From Plenodomus lindquistii (taxonomy: Eukaryota; Ascomycota; Dothideomycetes; Pleosporales; Leptosphaeriaceae): a stretch of DNA of 64,000 nucleotides. The stretch is from the NCBI GenBank assembly GCA_025504975.1, contig JANUWI010000005.1, positions 248,001 through 312,000 on the forward strand. Reading direction: 5' to 3'. Within the stretch, counting starts at the first letter, position 1. Every line of letters starts with the position of its first letter. The translations under genes were made by a program, and so were the position numbers. The notes beneath the pieces are model-generated. The model worked only from the letters and a program-made list of their open reading frames with translations. It searched no databases and was not told where the DNA came from. Shown here piece after piece: positions 56,663-64,000 of this stretch.

Positions 56663-57500
56663 GCCATATGATATGGCGTCTTTTCTCTTCTTCTCCCAAT
56701 ACTGATGTATATATATTTCACAGCTACCTGGTCTCACGCGGAAACCCCTATTTAACGTTTCCCATGCTTATGCGTGGCGCCTGGCGAGTTCAATACCCCA
56801 TTTCCCCTGGGACAACTGGCATGTTGGACATTTTCTTTTTTTTCTTTGCATTGTCTGCACATTAGACTTTTGGATTCAGGTTCTACTTTACGTTTGAATA
56901 CCTCGTATGACACCCCAATTCAACCACTTGACACAATCATAAATGTGACTTATTCCATGAATGCAAAACTTGAATGTTAATTCTAAAACTATTATGATGA
57001 TTGGCTGGCTGGTTACGCTGGCTGGCTGGCTGGCTGGTAGGCAGGTAGAAGAACAAATCAAAGGGGGTGGGGTATCTTTATAAACGCACACAACATGACG
57101 TTTCGAGTGGTACGTTGCTGGGGCAAGAAAACAAAAAGAAGGCTAGATTCAAAAATGCATCTTCCCCATCCAAAACAACCATGCATGCATGCAACATGAC
57201 CTCTTTTTCCAATGACTAGGCCGTAAATAGCAAAACATTGCTCTATGACATGCACAAAACAAAACAGCGAATGCGTCGACCGCGGACATCTCGTCGTGAG
57301 TGTGATGCGGCCGTTGGATAACAAAAAGAAAAGGTGGCGTGAAGAGCTGGACCGGCATCGTACGAGGGGAGGTAATATCGTGTGAAGACTTGTATGTGTC
57401 GGTCTGGGGTTGTGGTGTAACCGCCGGTAAATCGCCGAACGGTCGTACAATCCAACACGTACACAAGTCCAAGTCCCACACGCTCGGCGCAGCCCATCGA
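56663..57500. other. Intergenic, convergent 3' ends
   Basis: A (CTGG)n-like repeat lies at 57000-57043. No gene is recognisable. Confidence 0.55.
57000..57043. repeat. (CTGG)n microsatellite, imperfect
   Basis: GGCTGGCTGGTTACGCTGGCTGGCTGGCTGG is interrupted once. Confidence 0.85.
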
Positions 57501-59693
57501 CTATGACGCTTCCAATGCATCAATCGAAGCGTGGAGATGTCGTATGCGCTCCTCAAAAGGTGATCCCAATGGTGTGAGATCAGCAATTGGGTGCAAGGTC
57601 TGGCTTTTTTCTCGCTCATTGGCGTACGACTCCCATCTGCCGGGTACACGTGGGCGGAACTCGGCGACAGGGCTACTGCTCTCATCCGGTGGGGTTGATG
57701 CACGTGTTTCGTCCTGGTCTGCTTCGGACGGCGCATGACCATCCAGATCTACACCGCTGTCGCGATCGACATAGCGATCTACTTGAGGAAAGAATGGTGA
57801 TTCCAGCGCGTCGATGGTGGTATGCAGAGGACTCCATGGACTGAGAAGACCCTTAGACTCCACAGTCTGTGTGGCGTCGTAATCGTCGTCGTGAATGAGG
57901 ACTCGTCCGCCTAGGTTGACGTCGCTGACATTCACCTTGTAGTCGAGTGCCTTTTGTCCGTCTTTGATGAGCTGTTCAGTCCAACCAAGGCACTTCTTAA
58001 GGCTCTGATTCATTTTCTGGCTGTCAAGGAGAAGCTCTTGGTGCTTTGATAGGTCCAGTTGGAGGCGCTTCTCGTCCCGTAATCGCTGACCCTCTTCTCG
58101 CTCTGCTTGGGCTGCATCATCCAGTATGCCCTCGTCCAAGGAAGAGTCGCTACTATCTTCAGCCTCCTCAGGCTCCTCTTCTTCCTCGGACATGTCGGAT
58201 AGATCTGCTGTATGGCCTGCTGTAGCAGAAAAGGTCTCAAGAGCGGAGCCACCCGGGTCCATCGGAGATAGGCCAGCTCGGCTCATACGTCGCAAGCGCC
58301 GGAGCTCAGCCTTTTGCTTGCGAACCTCCTTCTCGAGGGAGCGATTGATAGCCAACAGCGAAGAGTTACTAATTTCCAGGTCGAGCACCTTCCTCTCTCG
58401 TCTGGCATTAGCCGCAAGTTCGTTCATCTGCTCCAATGCACTTTGACCGTCAGGACCCCTGTTGGGACTGAGTGGTGTTGGTGACGGGAGGCCGGAGATT
58501 GAAGTGGCCAACGGCGAGGGAGCGGAAGCCACACTATCTGGTATTGAAACATTGCTGAAATGGCGGTTCTCGGTATGTAATGGGCTAGGTGTCATAACCG
58601 ATGGTTCGTTCGGCGGCCTTCTAAGCTCCGTGACTGATTCAATTGACGACAAGCTGGCACTCTTATGGTGGCCTTGCCTGACGACAGAAGATGCAACGCT
58701 GGACCTTCGTCGAGCTCTGTCAGGGACATCGGATGTACTAGCACCAGAGATATTTGACAAGACGGAATTGCGGGTAATGAGAGCAGGCCGAATGACCTGA
58801 GATGCGCCTTTGCGGTAGGACAGATGCGACCATTCTTTCGTCGGCGATGGTGCACGGGCAGCAGGCGCAACATTGTGTGGTGGGAGAAGTTCTGGCGATG
58901 CAGTTGTGGGTGGTGGAGTCAGGATGGGCGGGCGATCCTTGGGCTCGACCAATGAGTCGGCGTGGAAGAATTTGCTCCCAGCTTGAGACTTTCCAAGAGA
59001 AGATGGAGGCGGAGACGGAACGACAGGCTTCCGTGGTGCCTCATCTTGCTTGCCGTTGGCGTAGAAGAAGACGGGTGCCTTCTTCTGGGAAACTTGCGGC
59101 TCGGGAGCAGCAGGCCTGGCGTCGTTGGCGTGGAAGAATAAAGACGACGTGTCTCGACCTGGACCTTCGGATGGTGTGTGGCTGTAGCCATTGGCTGGTG
59201 GCAGTCGTGGGCTTGGTGTTGTGTTTAGACCATGCTGCCCGGGTAGACTGCGTGGTCGGGGTCCTGCATCCTTTGCCCCAAGAGCAAGCCCAGGGTGGCC
59301 TGCGGTTTGATCTCTGTATGAATCGACCGCAGACGTGGGCCGCGACGTGCTTGGCGTGCCACTGGGGGTATCGTTGGGCGAGCTAATGTCTACGCCGACG
59401 CGCGACTTCCTCGACGAGGAGCGGGGTGTGATGTTGCTGTTCAGGAATGCTTTGACGGGCGTGACACTGTCCTGCGTGGCGACGACAGGGGCACGTGGGG
59501 TGGTGCCATTGGTGCTGCGGGCAGTGCGAGTGCTCTGCGAGCTCGAGCTGACGGTGGAAGAGGCAGAGGCAGAGGCCGCAGCAGTGGGCGCGAGTGCCAG
59601 GCGGGGGGTCAGGGGCGTCTTCGCGGTGCGGCTGCTAGCGAGCGTGGGCTTCAGCGGGCGTGGAGGGTTCTGGCCGGGTCTGTCGATGGGCAT
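57501..59693 (-). CDS. Large coiled-coil scaffold-like protein, function unknown
   Basis: This is a single exon of 730 aa. The first ~175 residues are Ser/Thr/Pro-rich and disordered. Three similar short motifs follow: SLFFHAND near residue 184, PVFFYANG near 208 and SKFFHADS near 241. A coiled coil runs from about residue 418 to 474 (ALEQMNELAANARRERKVLD...LRRLRR). An acidic run (SEEEEEPEEAEDSSDSS) and a second helical stretch with KHQELLLDSQKMNQSLKKCLGWTEQLIKDG follow. The C-terminus ends with LGSPFEERIRHLHASIDALE. I do not recognise a named family, but the mix of disordered repeats and coiled coil suits a scaffold. It shares an upstream region with the Pol kappa gene, transcribed the other way. 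Confidence 0.85.
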   Translation of the reverse strand: MPIDRPGQNPPRPLKPTLASSRTAKTPLTPRLALAPTAAASASASSTVSSSSQSTRTARSTNGTTPRAPVVATQDSVTPVKAFLNSNITPRSSSRKSRVGVDISSPNDTPSGTPSTSRPTSAVDSYRDQTAGHPGLALGAKDAGPRPRSLPGQHGLNTTPSPRLPPANGYSHTPSEGPGRDTSSLFFHANDARPAAPEPQVSQKKAPVFFYANGKQDEAPRKPVVPSPPPSSLGKSQAGSKFFHADSLVEPKDRPPILTPPPTTASPELLPPHNVAPAARAPSPTKEWSHLSYRKGASQVIRPALITRNSVLSNISGASTSDVPDRARRRSSVASSVVRQGHHKSASLSSIESVTELRRPPNEPSVMTPSPLHTENRHFSNVSIPDSVASAPSPLATSISGLPSPTPLSPNRGPDGQSALEQMNELAANARRERKVLDLEISNSSLLAINRSLEKEVRKQKAELRRLRRMSRAGLSPMDPGGSALETFSATAGHTADLSDMSEEEEEPEEAEDSSDSSLDEGILDDAAQAEREEGQRLRDEKRLQLDLSKHQELLLDSQKMNQSLKKCLGWTEQLIKDGQKALDYKVNVSDVNLGGRVLIHDDDYDATQTVESKGLLSPWSPLHTTIDALESPFFPQVDRYVDRDSGVDLDGHAPSEADQDETRASTPPDESSSPVAEFRPRVPGRWESYANEREKSQTLHPIADLTPLGSPFEERIRHLHASIDALEAS

Positions 59694-60310
59694 CCTCTCC
59701 GGCGTGGGCGGGTGTTATGTGGTGTGGAGGCGGCGTATGCGCAGGGAACTCATGGCCAGGCGGTGTGGTGTGGCAATGGGCGGGCAATGGCGCCGTTGCT
59801 GGGCTGGCCGTGTTGTGTTGTGTTGTGCTGTGCTGTGTTGACGATGCCGGTGGGCGGGCGGAAGCGGTGACTGCTGGCTGACCGAATGGCTGCCCCGCTC
59901 TACAATGGTGGCGCAAGGGGAGTGTGGCCGCTGGGAGTCACGTCCATGGCTGGGCAATGGGCCGTGGGAGAGGAAAAGGCGTCCGTCTGGTATGGGCTGA
60001 GACGAGGCAAATGCAGCGGCCGTGGATGACCCTGCTTCTGGCGTGAAGCATGGCGCTAACCTGCCAGAGGTAACCAAAACTGCGGCCAACCGGCGAAGCG
60101 CGTCATGGTCCTTCCACGCGCCCCAACACGAACACGACTGCTTCCCTCACCCGCAATGGCCCCCCTCTACGCGACATGAACGGCGCTCCTACACGGTCCC
60201 TGCATCCACCCACGACGTCCACGCTGCCCCCTGCCCGCCTGCCACCACAGCATGCCCGCGTCCGACCCGCCGACGCGTCCCACTCGCCCGCCGCGGCCAC
60301 ATCGACCACC
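59694..60310. other. Shared upstream region of coiled-coil and Pol kappa genes
   Basis: 617 nt separate the two start codons. A GTTGTGTTGTGTTGTGCTGTGCTGTG run lies at about 59812-59840. A plus-strand in-frame extension of Pol kappa reaches back to 60176 (MNGAPTRSLHPP). Confidence 0.5.
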
Positions 60311-62194
60311 ATGAGCGACGACCGCCCCCAGCCTACGCGCACAACCTCCAGCGAGCACGACTCGCTCAAGTACCACCTCCTCGGCCCCTCGCTCACCAAG
60401 GCTGGCCAAGACAGTGTCGACCAGCAGAAGGTGTCCGAGGTCATCTACAATGCCTCCAAAGGGTCCAAGTTCTTCAACAACGAACAAGTCAAGGACAGGA
60501 ACCTGTCGGAGAAGATTGAGCGCATCTTGGCCAAACGCCGCCAGCTAGACAAGATCGACTTGACGTCGGACCTGCGCCGAGCAGACGAGTACATTGCCGA
60601 GTTGGAGCTCACTCGAGACTTGTCTCAGGTCGTGGTCCATCTCGATTGCGATGCCTTCTACGCGGCTGTCGAAGAGCTGGACCGGCCTGAGCTCAAGGAG
60701 GTGCCCATGGCTGTAGGCAAGGGAGTCTTGACGACTTGCAACTACCATGCCAGGAAGTTTGGCTGTCGGTCCGGCATGGCAGGCTTTGTTGCCATGAAGC
60801 TCTGTCCCCAGCTCATCTGCGTACCCATGAACTTTGCAAAGTACATGGCGAAGGCAGAAGAGGTGCGAGAAGTGTTGGCGCGATACGATCCCGGTTTCGA
60901 AAGCGCGAGTTGCGACGAAGCCTACTTGAATCTTACACAGTACTGTGAAGAGCACCACATGACTCCTGAAGAAGCTGTCAGCCAACTACGAGCCGATGTT
61001 TTCGAGAGAGCAAAAATCACAGTCTCGGCGGGCATTGCAGCTAACGCGAAGCTGGCAAAGATTGGATCGAATAAGAACAAGCCAAATGGACAATTTTATC
61101 TCCCAAGCGACAGGCAGACAATCATGGAGTTCATGAAGACGATGCCCACACGCAAGGTCAACGGAATCGGTCGTGTCTTCGAGCGAGAGCTGGACGCAAT
61201 CGGTGTCAAAACATGTGGGGACATATACGCACATCGAGCATACTTGGCAAAACTGTTCGGGCAGAAGGCTTTCCAGTTCCTCATGCAATGCTATTTGGGT
61301 CTCGGACGCACCAAGATCCAGCGAGCAGAAGAGTCCCACCGCAAGAGCGTAGGCACCGAGACAACTTTCAAGGAACTTCAATCTCCAGATGACCTACGAA
61401 GCAAGCTCCGCTACGTTGCTGAGGAGCTCGAAGGCGATCTCAAGCGCACCGAATACAAAGGCCGAACATTATGTATCAAAGTCAAGCTCCACACGTACGA
61501 AATACACAACCGTCAGACCACGCCACCCTTTGCTGTTTCCAAAGCGGACGATCTATACAAGTACAGTTTGCCCATGCTCGAGAAGCTAATGAGCGAGATA
61601 CCAAACATGCGACTACGACTCATGGGACTACGCGTGACACACATTGTCAGCACCAAGAAACCCGGCATCGACTTCTTCGGCCGCGTCAGACCTCCAACCA
61701 TGGCCCTCAAACCCGCCACATCCAAGACCGACGACTCGTGGGAAACTTGGCCAGAGGAGGAATTCGAGGAAGCAGCTCGCCAAGAACGCAACGACGAGAT
61801 GAACGAGCTGGAGAAGCTGTCCCAAGAGCTAGATCCCGAACACGTCCACCGTATTGCCAAAGAGCCGCTTACAGCACCGAAGCTAGAAGCGCCCGTGGAG
61901 GAACAATGGCAGTGTCCTATCTGCTTGCTTCCGCAACCACCCGATGATGCCTCGTTTAATGCTCACATTGACTTTTGTTTGTCAAAGCAGACGATCAAGG
62001 AGGTGGTTAAAGAGACGGCCCCGACACCACCGGCGCTGGAGAAGCAATCTACATCTACTGTAGCCAAGGCAGTCAAGAAGGAACTATCAAAGAAAGGTAA
62101 ACGTGGGAGGCCTAAGAATGAGACGCCGTCGTCGGAGCAGCAGGCTAGGGAGAAGAGGAGAGCTTTTTTCACACTGGGGAATGGGCAGTCGTAG
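60311..62194 (+). CDS. DNA polymerase kappa (Y family)
   Basis: This is a single exon of 627 aa. Translesion DNA polymerase of the DinB branch. Catalytic acids are in HLDCDAFYAAVE (Asp112 region) and ASCDEAYL (Asp202-Glu203). The N-terminal extension with KGSKFFNNEQVKD and KIERILAKR is typical of Pol kappa (the N-clasp). The fingers/palm block ARKFGCRSGM, thumb signature KVNGIGRVFERELDAIGV and little-finger segment GRTLCIKVKLHTYE are present. Near residues 535-558 a UBZ4-type zinc finger (CPICLLPQPPDDASFNAHIDFC) would bind monoubiquitinated PCNA. The Lys-rich C-terminus (KKGKRGRPKNE) is a likely nuclear signal. The start at 60311 (MSDDRPQ) was chosen over 60176, whose extra residues are low complexity. 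Confidence 0.96.
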   Translation: MSDDRPQPTRTTSSEHDSLKYHLLGPSLTKAGQDSVDQQKVSEVIYNASKGSKFFNNEQVKDRNLSEKIERILAKRRQLDKIDLTSDLRRADEYIAELELTRDLSQVVVHLDCDAFYAAVEELDRPELKEVPMAVGKGVLTTCNYHARKFGCRSGMAGFVAMKLCPQLICVPMNFAKYMAKAEEVREVLARYDPGFESASCDEAYLNLTQYCEEHHMTPEEAVSQLRADVFERAKITVSAGIAANAKLAKIGSNKNKPNGQFYLPSDRQTIMEFMKTMPTRKVNGIGRVFERELDAIGVKTCGDIYAHRAYLAKLFGQKAFQFLMQCYLGLGRTKIQRAEESHRKSVGTETTFKELQSPDDLRSKLRYVAEELEGDLKRTEYKGRTLCIKVKLHTYEIHNRQTTPPFAVSKADDLYKYSLPMLEKLMSEIPNMRLRLMGLRVTHIVSTKKPGIDFFGRVRPPTMALKPATSKTDDSWETWPEEEFEEAARQERNDEMNELEKLSQELDPEHVHRIAKEPLTAPKLEAPVEEQWQCPICLLPQPPDDASFNAHIDFCLSKQTIKEVVKETAPTPPALEKQSTSTVAKAVKKELSKKGKRGRPKNETPSSEQQAREKRRAFFTLGNGQS

Positions 62195-62525
62195 CGCTCG
62201 TTGGAATAGTTGACATTACGTGCAGTACAGCATAGCATAGCATCAATGATACCCCAGTCGTCAATTTAGACAATACTGTCTCCTTTCAAAACCCCCTGGT
62301 ATGCTGATGAGGTGAGCATGTTGATCGCAAGGCAGACTAATGCATTTACTTTTGGTACCCTGAACACCAACCAACACTCTTACGCTACTCCTCCTTCTCA
62401 TCTCCCGCTTTTCCCGTAAACAATCCGAAACAAAAACAAACGAGTGAAGCGCCAAAGCGGGTATCCAACAACAACAACCCTTCCCACCACCCCTTGACTC
62501 CTACCCAATCCCACCAACCGCCTCA
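62195..62525. other. Intergenic, convergent 3' ends
   Basis: No structure recognised. Confidence 0.5.
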
Positions 62526-63995
62526 CTACCACCCACCCCTCTCATGCATCCGTCTCGGACTTCTCCTCTCCCCCATACTCCACTCCTCAAACCCGCCACC
62601 GCCCAAAACCCCGCTCTCACGATAACTCCGATCGACCAACCCACCCCCGCCACCTACCTCCCTCCTCCTCTCACCACCCATTTCCCCTCCCCCTACTCCT
62701 CCCACCTCATCACTACTCTCCCGATAACTCGGGGGAACAGGCCACGCCATTTCATTCTGGGAGAACGGATATGCGCCCAGATCTGTGTTGAGACTTGTGA
62801 TGCCGCTGCGAAGCTGTCGTTCCATTTCGCGCGAGTGGTAGTCTAGATCGGGGAGACGGTTGGGAGGAGGCTGATGTGTGGGGTCTGTAGTATGTGTATC
62901 ACCCAAGCGCGATGCACTCCTCGGCGGCGGACCCGAAACATCACCATGGATATGGCGGGGCAAGCTATCCATTCGCGAGGGCGCGCGAAGTGCCAGCGTA
63001 CTCTGGACTGGTGTTGATAGCGGCGGTTTGCGGTCGTGAAAGGTGGTTTGCATGGACTTCTCGTTTTCGCGACGGCGCTGCATGTCTTGTGTAATGAGGG
63101 TGCGGGCGTTGTGGGACAGGGATAAAGAGTCAATTTTCTCGCCGATGCGGCGGATGTCGTTGGCTAGATGGGTGGTGGTGGTGGTGGTGGTGGTGGTGCC
63201 GTCGAAGGCTGGGGGTGGCGCGGGTAAGGCGCACTGTGGTGGGGGGCTGGGGAAGGAATGGGGGAGGTATTCTGCGTCTCGGTGGTCTTCTTGGTGGTGG
63301 CTTTGGACGTGGGCGAGTTCGCTGGGGAAATGGGCTTCGAGTTCTACGGGGGCGGTCTGCGCGGGTTTGGGGTCCCAGGCGCGTTGCCAGCACCAGGAGC
63401 GGTGTTGGGATGCTTCGAGGTGTTCGAGTTGGCCGTTGGTGACCCAGTCTGGGATGCGCTTTAGGTCTGGGCAGAGGAAGTAGCGGACGCCGTCGGTGTG
63501 CTTGAGGCCTTGGACGTCGACGGAGAGCGTGGAGAGAACTTGGAGAATGCCGTAGAGGAGGACCCAGCGGCCAAGACGGGCTTCGCGGGGCGTGGCATGT
63601 TTGAGGTCAGTGGTGAGTTCGAATTGCTCGAATTTGTCGATTAATGTCGATCCTTGGGTGGTTGTTAGCAGAGCATGTAAAGTTGGTATGGACGACTGCT
63701 TACCATTGAAGTTCACATCTAGCTTCTCGATGTTGGTCGCGTCGCTGAAGACGATCGAGAGCTGTAGATGTGCCTTTGCATCCCGTGTAGTGTCTTTGGT
63801 CTTGTCCTTCTTCAATGAAGAGAAGAAGCTCTTCTTCTCTTTTTCCTTGCCTGCCTTGGGAACTTGTCTTGGAAGCAGTGGATAGGGATGTGGAATATGC
63901 GTGTAGCCCAGCTTTACGTCGAACATGACCAACATATCCGTAATTCCGAGTTCTGGCAAATCTGCTATGAATCCTTCATCCTGACGGTGAGCCAT
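62526..63995 (-). CDS. Large hypothetical protein, 5' end likely outside window
   Basis: The frame is open from 63995 down to a stop at 62526. A likely 51-nt intron (63703-63653, donor GTAAGCA, CTAAC branch) contains no stop and is a multiple of three, so it can be read through. The N-terminal part contains a domain with LGRWVLLYGILQVLSTLSVDVQGL, then VRYFLCPDLKRIPDWV, which I associate tentatively with a fungal domain of unknown function (DUF8004). After it come a poly-Thr run, a helix (NDIRRIGEKIDSLSLSHN) and Arg/Gly/Ser/Pro-rich disordered sequence to the end. The ATG at 63995 is within 5 nt of the window edge and preceded by in-frame sequence, so the gene probably begins outside. Function unknown. 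Confidence 0.65.
   Translation of the reverse strand: MAHRQDEGFIADLPELGITDMLVMFDVKLGYTHIPHPYPLLPRQVPKAGKEKEKKSFFSSLKKDKTKDTTRDAKAHLQLSIVFSDATNIEKLDVNFNGKQSSIPTLHALLTTTQGSTLIDKFEQFELTTDLKHATPREARLGRWVLLYGILQVLSTLSVDVQGLKHTDGVRYFLCPDLKRIPDWVTNGQLEHLEASQHRSWCWQRAWDPKPAQTAPVELEAHFPSELAHVQSHHQEDHRDAEYLPHSFPSPPPQCALPAPPPAFDGTTTTTTTTTHLANDIRRIGEKIDSLSLSHNARTLITQDMQRRRENEKSMQTTFHDRKPPLSTPVQSTLALRAPSRMDSLPRHIHGDVSGPPPRSASRLGDTHTTDPTHQPPPNRLPDLDYHSREMERQLRSGITSLNTDLGAYPFSQNEMAWPVPPSYRESSDEVGGVGGGEMGGERRREVGGGGGLVDRSYRESGVLGGGGFEEWSMGERRSPRRMHERGGW
63168..63199. repeat. (GGT)n coding microsatellite
   Basis: About nine GGT units encode a Thr run on the minus strand within the hypothetical protein gene. 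Confidence 0.9.
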
Positions 63996-64000
63996 CTCCC

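Overview
This window is nuclear DNA from a filamentous ascomycete, most likely a plant-associated member of the Pleosporales (Dothideomycetes). Genes are separated and lie on both strands. They carry short introns, mostly 47-98 nt, with GTAAGT-like donors and CTAAC/CTGAC-like branch sites. The products are typical fungal families. The strongest clue to the order is a light-driven proton-pump opsin at 52.7-53.7 kb. It matches, from memory, the Leptosphaeria maculans rhodopsin in length (313 aa) and in the positions of D139, D150 and K270.

Layout: 0-4.4 kb holds no supportable gene. 4.5-9.0 kb carries a fructosamine/ketosamine-3-kinase, a cutinase with a long Gly-rich repeat segment, and an FAD monooxygenase. 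9-18.7 kb is accessory in character: a 17-bp minisatellite, a broken HET-domain (heterokaryon incompatibility) gene, a PR-1/CAP secreted protein, an orphan secreted protein and a relic of a nonribosomal peptide synthetase. 18.8-27.1 kb is a conserved block: sugar/quinate-type MFS transporter, DUF2264 protein, Pho85-type cyclin-dependent kinase and zinc alcohol dehydrogenase. 29.4-33.3 kb has a secreted DUF1996 protein and a small conserved protein. 35.4-36.7 kb is a GH7 cellulase flanked by two diverged repeat copies and a transposon-like end. 39.7-47.3 kb has an NmrA-like protein, a decayed NLR (STAND) gene, an orphan gene and a nine-exon multi-LysM gene. 48.4-64 kb has an aspartic protease, an RPEL-repeat protein, a 6-Cys small secreted protein, the opsin, a ZIP zinc transporter, a large coiled-coil protein, DNA polymerase kappa and part of a large hypothetical protein.

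Viewed together, many genes encode secreted proteins for life on plants: cutinase, GH7 cellulase, aspartic protease, LysM protein, PR-1 protein, DUF1996 protein and two small Cys-containing secreted proteins. Three relics (HET, NLR, NRPS) belong to families that turn over quickly in fungi. Some of their stop codons are consistent with C-to-T mutation as in repeat-induced point mutation. Exon structures were built by hand. In each multi-exon model the exon lengths add up to whole codons and the phases agree at every junction. No tRNA, rRNA or CRISPR array was seen.
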